A stretch of DNA of 37,843 bases, from assembly GCA_024228935.1 (NCBI GenBank), contig JAAESX010000083.1, positions 1 to 37,843 of the forward strand, read 5' to 3'. Within the stretch, counting starts at the first letter, position 1. The number at the start of each line of letters is the position of its first letter. The DNA is from Pseudomonadota bacterium (GTDB taxonomy: Bacteria; Myxococcota_A; UBA796; CAJQPC01). The notes beneath the pieces are model-generated. The model saw only the letters and a program-made list of their open reading frames with translations. It ran no database searches and had not been told where the DNA came from. Shown piece by piece: positions 1 through 7,684 of the stretch. The position numbers were made by a program, and so were the translations under genes.

Positions 1-774
1 GTGCTCAGAGAGCACATCCGCTACGCCCTCGACGACGTGCGGCGGTACGTCCAACAGGTCTGGTGGGTCCAGAAGCCGCCAGTCTTCGCAGAAGCTGTCG
101 AGCCAGTCCCTTGCTGCCTCGTCGAGGGTGTACTTCTGGGCGAAGGCTGTGATGTAGAGAAGAGCTGGATCCCAGCTCGCTCCGTCAGAATTAGATTCAG
201 AGTTCTTCCCCTTTCCAGAAGAGGCACGCGCGTGAGTGTTTGCCCCAGGGGAAACACCAACCGGGTCGCTGTGGACAACCTGTGCACCGCTCTCCCCAGA
301 TCTGAAACGCAGGAGCGGCGCCTCCCAGCCCTCCACCACGTCTGGCGGCAGGACCTCTCGGAGCCGCGTCAACAGCTCGAGGGGTCGGTCGTCCCCCCAC
401 TCCCAGAACCAGGGATGCACAACCTGGTAGCAGTAGGCATTGCGCCGCTCGGAGTCGGACCGCCGGACCAGGACGCGATGGTCCAGCAACCAGGTGAGCG
501 CTTCATGCGCTGGCCTGACCGAGCAGCCCATCCAGGCCGCCAGCTGCCGCACGCTCGTCGCCAGCCCCTTCCGCCGGTACCGCTCGTCCGGCCCAAGGAA
601 GGACCCGTACAGCCGGTACAGCACCATGTTGGACCGCTTTGGCATGTCGAAAAGCGCCATCGCTCTCGCCAGATCGTGCGGAATGCGCCCGAACCCGGGC
701 ACCTTCCCGCCGCCGCGCAGGCGCGGCACGCTTGCCGCCGGGGTGTCTTCAGTCGGGTACACGGCGGCACCCAC
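1..774 (-). CDS. Winged-helix DNA-binding protein (partial, runs off left edge)
   Basis: I find this by reading the minus strand from an in-frame stop at 804-802 down to base 1 without interruption; the C-terminus lies outside the window. About 258 residues are visible. Around residues 25-100 there is a compact helical domain with the segments SNMVLYRLYGSFLGP, RQLAAWMGCSVRPAHEAL and LLDHRVLVRR. These resemble a winged-helix fold in which the recognition helix is read before a basic wing, as in phage or plasmid replication initiators and DnaD/RepA-like proteins. The later part is Ser/Gly-rich and then becomes helical again (YITAFAQKYTLDEAARDWL). The GTG at 774-772 is a tentative start preceded by a G-rich stretch; GTG at 762 is an alternative. 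The family is not identified. Its place beside a putative attachment site suggests a mobile-element gene (inference). Confidence 0.6.
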   Translation of the reverse strand, partial: MGAAVYPTEDTPAASVPRLRGGGKVPGFGRIPHDLARAMALFDMPKRSNMVLYRLYGSFLGPDERYRRKGLATSVRQLAAWMGCSVRPAHEALTWLLDHRVLVRRSDSERRNAYCYQVVHPWFWEWGDDRPLELLTRLREVLPPDVVEGWEAPLLRFRSGESGAQVVHSDPVGVSPGANTHARASSGKGKNSESNSDGASWDPALLYITAFAQKYTLDEAARDWLDSFCEDWRLLDPPDLLDVPPHVVEGVADVLSEH

Positions 775-1040
775 GGGCGCCCCATCCCGCCGCCAGGCAA
801 CTCAGGGCTCGGATGCCACCGGCGTGCCGCCGCGACCTCCAAGAACCCCTGAGCCGACCAGGCGACAGGACAGGAACACCACGCTGTGGATGCCCACCCG
901 CGTGCCGCAGACGTGCCGCGACTACGAGCAAACACCCGCAACCACCGACAACCATCGAAGAGTCAGACTCTGGTGAAAGGGCGCCTTCTGGTTGGCAAAC
1001 CACCGCGACTACACGGGTTTCCCAGAAGGGTCGAAACAGC
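775..1040. other. Gene-free stretch next to putative att site
   Basis: No convincing gene is seen here on either strand. The 8-mer CGTGCCGC occurs three times (823-830, 901-908, 912-919), and AGAGTCAGACTCT at 959-971 is a perfect 13-base palindrome. In a stretch between a possible replication or excision gene and an att-like core, such repeats could be iterons, integrase arm sites or an operator. Short repeats are expected by chance in GC-rich DNA, so this is a weak suggestion. Confidence 0.3.
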
Positions 1041-1060
1041 TTCGACTCCCGCCGCCTCCA
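1028..1060 (+). other. tmRNA/tRNA 3'-end fragment, probable attachment (att) core
   Basis: The 20 bases at 1041-1060 (TTCGACTCCCGCCGCCTCCA) read as a T-loop, the 3' half of a T-stem and the 3' acceptor strand ending in the discriminator base, as in many ssrA (tmRNA) genes and some serine tRNA genes. The 5' half of the T-stem and a matching 5' acceptor strand are missing upstream, so it is only a 3' fragment. A terminator hairpin follows within 20 bases, as after a real tmRNA. The fragment also has an imperfect inverted partner, GGGTCGAA at 1028-1035, separated by five bases. That is the layout of a tyrosine-recombinase core site. The likely reading is the displaced 3' end left at the far end of an element integrated from the left. 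The match to tmRNA is from memory of the family, not from a search. Confidence 0.5.
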
Positions 1061-1077
1061 CTTTCCATCGATCCAGG

Positions 1078-1110
1078 AAGGCCCGTCGTTCTCGGCGGGC
1101 CTTTCGTCGT
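1078..1110 (+). terminator. Intrinsic terminator-like hairpin
   Basis: AAGGCCCG at 1078-1085 pairs perfectly with CGGGCCTT at 1096-1103 around a 10-base loop. It is followed by a T-rich tail (TTTCGTCGTT). No complete plus-strand gene precedes it, but it lies just after the tmRNA/tRNA-like 3' fragment. This fits the native terminator of the gene that served as integration target. Confidence 0.6.
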
Positions 1111-1150
1111 TGGGGTCGCCAGTCGAGGGAGGGCGACAACGCACCCTCCA

Positions 1151-1594
1151 TCACAGCCCAGACACGCCGAACCCCAGCGCGACCCCGAGCCCGGCCAGGA
1201 ACCCCGCAATCATCAGCCCCAGGACCTTGGAGTAGCCCGGGATGGTCAGCTGGCCGCGCTCGTCCAGACGTCGAATCAGCGGGAACAGCCGCCAGAAGAA
1301 CGAGAGGATCGACACGATGAGAGCGGCAACCGAGACGACCTTGGTCTGCGCATCCCCAAAGACCAGGATGACGACCAGGAGCATGAGGACAATCAGCTTG
1401 GCACCAGCGACCCAGTACGCCAGGTAGCGGATGAGGTCGTGGAGCTCAGGGTGCTGCTTGGACGCCTCCCACGCCTTGAACACGCCCAAGGCGTTGAACT
1501 TGTCGGACCCGGGCCGGAAGTAGAGCGCGCACACATTGGCGCTCTCGAGCAACAGGAACACAGCGACGATCGAGATCAGCACGGTCATCCGCAA
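1151..1594 (-). CDS. Small four-helix membrane protein of unknown function
   Basis: The 147-residue protein has about four predicted transmembrane segments: residues 4-22, roughly 58-80, 84-103 and 122-145. A soluble stretch between the first and second helix contains FRPGSDKFNALGVFKAWEA. A basic, aromatic loop between the third and fourth (FFWRLFPLIRRLDERG) is probably cytoplasmic by the positive-inside rule. I do not recognise the family. It starts with ATG at 1594 and its stop is 48 bases from the terminator hairpin at 1078-1103. It stands alone on its strand just outside the putative att site, so it may be either the first host gene or cargo. Confidence 0.65.
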   Translation of the reverse strand: MRMTVLISIVAVFLLLESANVCALYFRPGSDKFNALGVFKAWEASKQHPELHDLIRYLAYWVAGAKLIVLMLLVVILVFGDAQTKVVSVAALIVSILSFFWRLFPLIRRLDERGQLTIPGYSKVLGLMIAGFLAGLGVALGFGVSGL

Positions 1595-1761
1595 GAGCTA
1601 ACCGGAGCGGCGGATGACCCATTCCAGATCACCCCTGTGGTCCATTCCTGCGCACTCCGACCACGCGGAGAGTGGTCCGATCCGCGCCAGGGCCCTGCCT
1701 GGGCGGGTCTTCCGGTTCCGGCACAGACCTTGCTGTGTCCGAGGCGAGCCCAGGAGCGAAC

Positions 1762-2829
1762 ATGGCCCGGAAGAACCGCCCGAACCTCCCGTCCGACAAC
1801 GTCATCGTTACCGACTGGCGCCAGTCACCCCAGGCGACCCGACTGCGTACGGACCCCGACCCTTCCAGCATCGACTGGCCGTTCGGAGACGATGTGGCCG
1901 AGGTGTTCGAGATGCTCGACGACCGACACTTCAAGGCGTACTGCACCGCGGTCTGGCGCCTGATCGAGCGGGAGGCCCGCCGACGCCCGGCGGCCACGCG
2001 AGAGCGTTTCCTCAGGACGCAGCGGGCCGCTTGGATGGCTACCGAGCGGAGCGCTCGCGTTAACGGTGCAGATGCTCCTGCTCCCGGCCCATCCCCTGCC
2101 CGTGGACGAGCGGTCCTGAGCAAGGACGCCGACGCGATGGACCTGCTCCTGCTTCCAGGCATGGACGGAACCGGTGAGCTCTTCGCTCCGTTGCTCGAGG
2201 CGTGGCCGGGCCCCCGTCCGCCGACGGTGGTCTCCTACCCACGGGACACCCCACTCGAGTACGAGGCGCTCCTGCCACTCGTCCTGGCGTCGCTCCCCAC
2301 CGATCGGCCGTTCATCCTGCTCGGCGAGTCGTACTCCGGCCCCCTGGCGCTCCGGGTCGCCGCCACCAGACCGCCGGGGCTGCGGGGCCTGGTGCTGGTG
2401 GCGACGTTCGCCACCTGCCCGCTGCCCGGACTGTTGTGGCTGTCCCGCCTGGCCCGCACCTGGATGTTCCGCCTGACACCTGGCCCGCTGCTGCGATGGG
2501 TGCTCCTGGGGCAGGTACGGACGAGCCGGCTGACCGAGCTCCTCCATCGGGCGGTCCGAAGCGTCTCACCGGCGGTGATGGCCAGTCGGGCCCGGCAGAT
2601 CGGGCAGGTCGACGTCCGACCGTCCTTGGCGGACTGCGACGTGCCCGTCCTCTACCTGAGCGGCACCCGAGACCTCCTGGTCTGGCGCCGCAGTCGAGCC
2701 CAGCTCGCGCGCCACCTGGCCGATCTCGAACACACCGCGTTACCCGCGCCGCACCTCGTGCTCCAGGCCGAGCCCGTCCGGAGCGCCGAGCGCATCGTCG
2801 AGTTCATGAGCCGCTGTCGGCGAGGCTGA
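1762..2829 (+). CDS. Alpha/beta hydrolase with unusual in-frame N-terminal extension
   Basis: The catalytic part begins at an internal ATG at 2137 (MDLLLLPGMDGTG), which is the usual start for this hydrolase family. From there it has the nucleophile elbow GESYSG (Ser about residue 65 of 230), an acid in YLSGTRDLL and the histidine in LPAPHLVLQAEP, so the triad looks intact. The same frame is open upstream to an ATG at 1762, which has a good AGGAG ribosome site five bases away. The first roughly 95 extension residues look coding. The stretch at about 2040-2130 loses the strong third-position G/C bias and reads as an Ala/Pro linker. AAGGA lies 10 bases before 2137. The picture fits either a truncated upstream gene fused in frame or two translation starts. 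The substrate is unknown. Confidence 0.6.
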   Translation: MARKNRPNLPSDNVIVTDWRQSPQATRLRTDPDPSSIDWPFGDDVAEVFEMLDDRHFKAYCTAVWRLIEREARRRPAATRERFLRTQRAAWMATERSARVNGADAPAPGPSPARGRAVLSKDADAMDLLLLPGMDGTGELFAPLLEAWPGPRPPTVVSYPRDTPLEYEALLPLVLASLPTDRPFILLGESYSGPLALRVAATRPPGLRGLVLVATFATCPLPGLLWLSRLARTWMFRLTPGPLLRWVLLGQVRTSRLTELLHRAVRSVSPAVMASRARQIGQVDVRPSLADCDVPVLYLSGTRDLLVWRRSRAQLARHLADLEHTALPAPHLVLQAEPVRSAERIVEFMSRCRRG

Positions 2830-2837
2830 GTCGCGGG

Positions 2838-3587
2838 TCAGGCCCCGTGCCGGCGCTCGTGCTTCCGGAGCGTCCGCTCCCCCTTCGCCAGCGCCGAGCG
2901 CAGCTGTGCCGCCAGGTCGTCCTGGTCCAGCAGCGTCCCGGCGTGCGCGGCACACAGACTCCGTGCGTCGCCCCAGCGCCCGACCAGCTCGGCTCCCCAC
3001 CGTCGAAACGCCGCCGCCGAGCCCGGCGACCGCTTCAGCGCCTTGCCCAGGGTCGGGTGCAGTCCCAGCCCGCCGACCAGCGGGACCTTCAGGAAGGTGA
3101 ACGTGTCGTCGACGTGCATGGTGCGGCTCGGGCGGTGGTAAGCCAGCACCGAAGAGAAGTGCACGTTCTCGTCGGCTGAGATGAAGTCGACCCCGTCCGG
3201 GATGGAGAACTCCAGGTCGGGGCCGAACAGCTCGGCGAACCCGGGGTCCTCGACGCGGACGTCCTCCCAGAGAAGGCCGGGCGCCTTCGCAACGTGCCGA
3301 GCGCTGCCGAAGAGCCGCGCCTCGGGGAACTGGGTGTGCGCCCGCTTCACGTGGACGGTGTGGAACGGGTGCAGGTTCACGAGCGCGTCCACGCCGCGGT
3401 CGCCGGTCAGCTCGCGGACCCGAGCCAGGATGGCCGCAGGGAGCGTGTAGGCGTCGAGCAGCACGAACCGCCCGTCGCCGAGGCGCACGAGCGACGCGTG
3501 CGTGCCGATGTCGACCACCCCGCCCAGACGGAACACACCGCGGATGTTCCAGAACCCGTCGGCCACGTCGATGATCTTCTCGGACAT
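2838..3587 (-). CDS. Metallo-beta-lactamase-like fold protein, atypical metal motif
   Basis: The 249-residue protein begins MSEKIIDVADGFWNIRG. An early beta hairpin (VDIGTHASLVRLGDGRFVLLD) resembles the first strands of metallo-beta-lactamase fold proteins. Where the family has HxHxDH, this one has LVNLHPFHTVHV. A later MHVDDTF matches the position where an Asp ligand is usual. The fold call is therefore reasonable, but canonical two-metal binding is doubtful, and the activity is unknown. The in-frame frame extends further upstream to 3722, but ATG at 3587 gives a sensible N-terminus and avoids overlap with the divergent gene at 3631. It converges on the hydrolase that ends at 2829. Confidence 0.65.
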   Translation of the reverse strand: MSEKIIDVADGFWNIRGVFRLGGVVDIGTHASLVRLGDGRFVLLDAYTLPAAILARVRELTGDRGVDALVNLHPFHTVHVKRAHTQFPEARLFGSARHVAKAPGLLWEDVRVEDPGFAELFGPDLEFSIPDGVDFISADENVHFSSVLAYHRPSRTMHVDDTFTFLKVPLVGGLGLHPTLGKALKRSPGSAAAFRRWGAELVGRWGDARSLCAAHAGTLLDQDDLAAQLRSALAKGERTLRKHERRHGA

Positions 3588-3630
3588 GCCGCGAACATAG
3601 TCCGGTAGGTTGCCGCGACCAGGAGCGCAG

Positions 3631-4378
3631 ATGAACGGTGCGAGGCGATACCGGATGAGGATGGCGCTGGACGGCGTGCGCCGGCTGGCCCTGCTCTCGG
3701 ACGAGGACAAGCAGGCGTGCATCGACGCCTACAAGTTCTTCCAGCGCATGCAGGCGGGCGAGGAGACCGAGACCGCCGACGAGACCCGGGCGGTGGCGGC
3801 CTACTACAAGGTCCTCAACAACATGCTCTCCATCTTCGATCCGGAGAAGCTCTACATCCCACCCCAGCTCGACCGGGACCAGGGTCTGTATGGGAACCAG
3901 CTTCTGTGCGAGGACGCGGTCCTCGAGCTGCTTGCGCTCAAGGCCCCCTCACAGTCCCATCTGCTCGACATGGGCTGCGGCCGCGGCCGCATCTCGCACT
4001 ACCTCGCCCCACTTCGACTGGCACGACGCGGAACACGTGGCGCTCCATCGCCTGTTCCTGCCCACGCTCGCGGCCACCCACTCCATGTACCCGGCCGACG
4101 TCTGTGCAGCGCTCGAGAGGGCGGGCTTCCGGGTGCTGTTGTCGGCGCCCTCGAAGAGCGAGGCCTGGCCACTGTGCGAGGAGAAGCGCGACCTCATCCT
4201 GGGTGCCCGCAAGGTCATCCGAGGGCTCGAGGCCATCCGTCTGATGCCCCCCTGGGTAGAGGAGTCCCTGGACCTCCTGCAGACCGGCGGCGAGGCCTGG
4301 ACCGACGCCGAGAAGGCCAAGATCGCGGATTCGGCATGCCTCTACGCGATGATCCTGGACTTCACTGCCTGCGCGTGA
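3631..4378 (+). pseudogene. SAM-dependent methyltransferase broken by internal deletion and frameshift
   Basis: Translation starts at ATG 3631, five bases after AGGAG. It reads through a helical N-terminal region (QACIDAYKFFQRMQ, YGNQLLCEDAVLELL) to SAM-binding motif I, HLLDMGCGRGRISHYLA, ending near 4008. Right after this the coding signal jumps to another frame with FDWHDAEHVALHRLFLP and a typical methyltransferase C-terminal region to the stop at 4378. Motifs II and III and most of the central Rossmann sheet are absent. A frameshift alone would not remove them, so an internal deletion of probably more than 100 codons is likely. The family resembles sterol or small-molecule C-methyltransferases (weak). 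A deletion between two GGRIS-like coding repeats is possible but cannot be shown here. Confidence 0.7.
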
Positions 4379-4440
4379 CCGCCTGAGCCGCCCAGCAGGC
4401 TGATCCGGAGTCCCGGGTTACCCCCGCCGAACCTCCGTTG

Positions 4441-4481
4441 TTGGCGAGCCCGACGTTCCTGGACTAAAGTGGTCGGACCAC
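4441..4481 (+). promoter_or_regulatory. Promoter with FadR/GntR-type operator
   Basis: GTGGTCGGACCAC at 4469-4481 is a perfect 13-base palindrome. Its core TGGTCGGACCA fits the TNGTNNNACNA pattern known for FadR-subfamily GntR regulators. It overlaps the end of a possible sigma-70 type promoter: TTGGCG at 4441, an 18-base spacer and TAAAGT at 4465. It lies 30 bases before the start of a FadR-type regulator gene, so autorepression of the operon is the likely role. Confidence 0.65.
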
Positions 4482-4510
4482 CGGGCCACCGTACCATTCA
4501 TGGAGCGTGC

Positions 4511-5200
4511 ATGTCCTTCTCCCCCGTCAAGCGAGCCAAGGTCTCCGACCAGGTCGCCGGGACCATCCGGGATGCCATCGTCCGTGGCGACTACGCCCCG
4601 GGTGCTCCTCTCCCCGCCGAGCGGCTCCTGGCCGAGCAGTTCGGCGTGAACCGCTCGAGCGTCCGAGAGGCTCTCCACCGGCTCGAGGCGTGGGGACTCG
4701 TCGAGATCAAGCACGGCGCCGGCGCCCGGGTCACCGACTTCCTGGCGAGCGCCGGCCTGCAGCTCCTGCCCTTCCTCATCGCCCCCGGGGGGCAGCTCGA
4801 TGCCAAGCTGCTCGGCGACCTGCTGGAGCTGCGAGTCGAGTTCCTGGGCTTCACGGCGGCGGGGGCCGCGAGCCGAGCCAGCGACGCGGGCGTGGCCGAG
4901 CTCGAGCGCATCCTGACGGCGCTCGAGGGACCGACGACGATGCGCGAACGCCAGGAGCTCGACTTCGACTTCTTCCAGCAGCTGGTGGACCTCTCCCAGA
5001 ACAAGGTGCTCGGGATGCTGAGCAACGCCATCCGCCGCGTCTACCTGCAGAACGCCCAGCTCTTCGCGCTGATGTACGCCAGCCCGGTCGACACGACCTT
5101 CCACCGAGACGTCCTCGACGCCCTGCGGTCCGGAGCCCCCGACGCCGCCCGGCTCGCCATGCGTGCCTACGGACAGAGCGCCCTGGGGGTGATGTCGTGA
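4511..5200 (+). CDS. FadR-subfamily GntR transcriptional regulator
   Basis: This 229-residue regulator has an N-terminal winged-helix domain (residues about 8-75) with the family hallmarks LPAERLLAEQFGVNRSSVREALHRLEAWGLVE. These are cited in pieces: PAERLLAEQFGV, NRSSVREAL and GLVEIKHGAG. A helical FCD-type effector domain fills residues about 100-225. ATG 4511 follows GGAG. The gene overlaps the aldehyde dehydrogenase start by four bases (GTGA), so the regulator and enzymes are co-translated. With the operator at 4469-4481 it probably represses its own operon until an acyl or alcohol-derived ligand appears. The ligand is inferred only from the neighbours (aldehyde dehydrogenase, alcohol oxidase). 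Confidence 0.88.
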   Translation: MSFSPVKRAKVSDQVAGTIRDAIVRGDYAPGAPLPAERLLAEQFGVNRSSVREALHRLEAWGLVEIKHGAGARVTDFLASAGLQLLPFLIAPGGQLDAKLLGDLLELRVEFLGFTAAGAASRASDAGVAELERILTALEGPTTMRERQELDFDFFQQLVDLSQNKVLGMLSNAIRRVYLQNAQLFALMYASPVDTTFHRDVLDALRSGAPDAARLAMRAYGQSALGVMS

Positions 5201-6657
5201 CCTGGTCCAAGGCCCGCGCCGCCCAGGTCCACTGGGCCGCCCTGACCGTCCCCGAGCGCGTCGACCGACTCCGGCCCGCGCTGCGAATGCTCGCCGACCG
5301 CATCGATGAGTTCGCCGACACGGTCCACCGCGACAACGGCAAGCCGCGCGTCGAGGCCCTGGCCCACGACCTGGGGAACAGCCTGACCCACATGCGCTGG
5401 CTGTTCGACTCGGCCGCCGACCTGCTCGGCCCGACTCCGGTGCCGCTCAGCGTGCTCCCGAACCGCAGGGCGACCGTCCATCGCGTGCCGTGGGGAGCGG
5501 TGCTCATCATCGGCCCCTGGAACGTGCCGTTGTTCATCCCGCTGTCCGAGGTGATGCCCGCGCTCGTCGCCGGGAACGCCGTCGTGCTGAAGCCCAGCGA
5601 GGTGACCCCGGCCAGCGCACGGATCATCGAGGAGATCCTGGGCGCCTGCGACCTGCCCGAAGGACTGTTCCAGCTGATCCAGGGAGACGGCAGCGTCGGA
5701 GCCCGACTCATCGCCGAGGGCCCGGACAAGGTGATGTTCACGGGCTCGGTGGCCACCGGCCGCAAGGTCATGGCCGCCTGCGCTGCCCACCCCATCCCGT
5801 GCACGCTCGAGCTCGGCGGCATCGACGCGATGGTCGTGTGCGAGGACGCCGACCTGGAGTACGCCGCGTCCGCCGCCGCATGGGGGGCCACGTTCAATGG
5901 AGGCCAGGTCTGTGCGTCGGTAGAGCGGCTCCTGGTGCACAGCTCGATCCGCGACGTGTTCCTGGAGCGCCTCGTCGACCAGCTGGAGAGGATCGACCCG
6001 ACTCGCGACCTGGGGCCCATCACCTTCGCCGGTCAGCGCGCGGTCTACGAGGCACACCTGGCGGACGCTCGAGAGCGCGGGCTCGAAGTCCCCATCGGCG
6101 GGCAGTTCCTGGACGACTCGCGGCTGGCGCCGACCCTGGTGGCCGGCGAGGGCGTCCTGGACAGCTCGGTCTGGAACGAGGAGACCTTCGGCCCCGTTGT
6201 GGCGATGACGGCGTTCGACACCGACGACGACGCGGTCCGGCTCCACAACACGGTGAGCTGCGGGCTCACGGCCTCGGTCTTCACGACCGACCTCGGGCGC
6301 GGACGCCGGATGGCGCGGAGACTTCGGGCCGGGCTGGTGAGCCTGAACGACATCGGCGCGACGCTGTACGGCCAGCCCGAGCTCCCCTGGGGCGGCGTCG
6401 GGACCAGCGGCTTTGGTCGCAGCCATGGCGCCAACGGGCTCGTGGACTGCACCTGGCCTCAGGTCATCGAGGAGTCCCGCCTCGGGGCCATGGAGCCCAA
6501 GCGACCCTGGTGGTACCCGTACAGCGCGGACCAGGAAGACCTGCTGCGCGAGTTCGCGCTCGCCCACGCCGCGGACGGCAAGCGCCAGACCGTGAAGCGA
6601 CTCGCGAGCGCCGGCCGAGCCGCGGCCACGCTGTTCACCCGCACCCCCAGGCGGTGA
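5197..6657 (+). CDS. NAD(P)-dependent aldehyde dehydrogenase
   Basis: The 486-residue enzyme oxidises aldehydes to carboxylic acids. Visible hallmarks are IGPWNVPLFIPLSEV, the cofactor lysine in LKPSE (Lys132), FTGSVATGRKV, the general base Glu205 in LELGG, the nucleophile Cys239 in GGQVCAS and EETFGPVV. The residue after ELGG is Ile where Lys is usual, an oddity of uncertain effect. A basic C-terminal tail of about 50 residues (PWWYPYSADQ onward, then TVKRLASAGRAAA) suggests membrane association, as in long-chain aldehyde dehydrogenases. The GTG start overlaps the regulator stop. The next gene starts four bases after its stop. In context it probably handles the aldehyde made by the downstream GMC oxidase. 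Confidence 0.9.
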   Translation: MTWSKARAAQVHWAALTVPERVDRLRPALRMLADRIDEFADTVHRDNGKPRVEALAHDLGNSLTHMRWLFDSAADLLGPTPVPLSVLPNRRATVHRVPWGAVLIIGPWNVPLFIPLSEVMPALVAGNAVVLKPSEVTPASARIIEEILGACDLPEGLFQLIQGDGSVGARLIAEGPDKVMFTGSVATGRKVMAACAAHPIPCTLELGGIDAMVVCEDADLEYAASAAAWGATFNGGQVCASVERLLVHSSIRDVFLERLVDQLERIDPTRDLGPITFAGQRAVYEAHLADARERGLEVPIGGQFLDDSRLAPTLVAGEGVLDSSVWNEETFGPVVAMTAFDTDDDAVRLHNTVSCGLTASVFTTDLGRGRRMARRLRAGLVSLNDIGATLYGQPELPWGGVGTSGFGRSHGANGLVDCTWPQVIEESRLGAMEPKRPWWYPYSADQEDLLREFALAHAADGKRQTVKRLASAGRAAATLFTRTPRR

Positions 6658-6661
6658 CCCG

Positions 6662-7684
6662 ATGCACTCCTCTGCAGCCCACGCTTCGACCGTCGACGAC
6701 AACCGCTCGCGCTACCTGGCGGGTGCTCCCCACATCGAGAGCTGGTTCGTACGCGCGAACCACCCCACACGGCCGCGCGCGCTCTGGCTCAAGGCCACCA
6801 TCGTGGGACGTCCGGACGGCTCGGCCACGGCCGATGCATGGTGCAGCCTGTTCGACGGCGAGGCTCCCCGGGCCAAGGGCGCCAAGGCGAGCACACCCCT
6901 GGACGCCGCGACCTTCGAGCCGGCACAGCAGCGGGTCGACCTCGCCGGTTGCCGGTTCTCCTTCGATCCCGACGCGGGGGCGGCGACCGGGGAAGCCGGG
7001 CCGTTCACCTGGGACCTGAAGTGGCGACGACTCCCGGGAGCCCTGGGCGCCCCAATGTCACTCCTGCCGACCCGCCGCATGCTGGACGTACCGATCCCCC
7101 GCAACAAGCTGCTCACCCCCGCGCCCGCGATCCGGCTGACCGGCTCGGTGACGTGGGCCGGCGAGCGCTGGAGCGTCGACGACTGGCTCGGCATGCAAGG
7201 CCACAACTGGGGCCAGTCCCAGAGCCCCGAGTACGCCTGGGGACAGTGCCACTTCCTGGACGCCTCGGGCACCCCGTTCGCGACGGTCGAAGGCGCATCC
7301 GGTCGCGTGGCCATCGGCTCGTGGGTGACGCCCATCCTGGCGCTGATGGAGGTCCGCCGCGCGGGTCGCACCTACCGCTTCGATCGACTCGTGGACACGT
7401 GGAACCGACGGGCTGACATCCGCTTTCCGGACTGGACCCTGAAGATGAGGGGGCGCGACGGCGCGGCGCTCTTGAGCATGCGAGCCCGGCCCGACCGCAT
7501 GGTGTGCCTTGGGTACGAGAACCCCTCGGGCTCGATCTCCCACTGCCTGAACAGCAAGCTGGCGACCGTGTCCCTGCGCGTCGATCCGATCGACGGGCCC
7601 GGCTTCGAGTGCTTCAGCGAGCACGGCGGCGCCCTGGAGTTCCTGCAGCCGCATCCCGAGCCCTCGCTGCCGGAGGTGGTCTGA
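6662..7684 (+). CDS. CrtC/AttH/Svf1-like lipocalin-type protein
   Basis: The 340-residue protein is rich in beta strand and contains GMQGHNWGQSQSPEYAWGQC. This is close to the HNWG...YAWG signature seen in the hydroxyneurosporene synthase (CrtC), AttH and Svf1 superfamily of paired lipocalin domains that act on or carry hydrophobic molecules. No signal peptide is evident. It sits between an aldehyde dehydrogenase and an alcohol oxidase, four bases from the first and overlapping the second by one base (TGATG). A role in presenting or hydrating a terpenoid, sterol or long-chain substrate is plausible. The superfamily call is from motif and layout, and the reaction is unknown. Confidence 0.6.
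   Translation: MHSSAAHASTVDDNRSRYLAGAPHIESWFVRANHPTRPRALWLKATIVGRPDGSATADAWCSLFDGEAPRAKGAKASTPLDAATFEPAQQRVDLAGCRFSFDPDAGAATGEAGPFTWDLKWRRLPGALGAPMSLLPTRRMLDVPIPRNKLLTPAPAIRLTGSVTWAGERWSVDDWLGMQGHNWGQSQSPEYAWGQCHFLDASGTPFATVEGASGRVAIGSWVTPILALMEVRRAGRTYRFDRLVDTWNRRADIRFPDWTLKMRGRDGAALLSMRARPDRMVCLGYENPSGSISHCLNSKLATVSLRVDPIDGPGFECFSEHGGALEFLQPHPEPSLPEVV

Noticed and set aside
1..976. Plus-strand open frames in the first kilobase
   Set aside because: They are Arg/Pro/Ser-rich and antisense to a minus-strand frame that has normal protein composition and a helix-turn-helix-like core.
975..1060. A complete tRNA or tmRNA tRNA-like domain ending at 1060
   Set aside because: The five bases before the T-loop (ACAGC) do not pair with CCCGC, and no 5' strand complementary to the acceptor end is found, so only a 3' fragment is present.
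3631..4378. Programmed frameshifting in the methyltransferase
   Set aside because: There is no slippery heptamer with a following structure at the junction, and the missing central motifs cannot be restored by a frame change.
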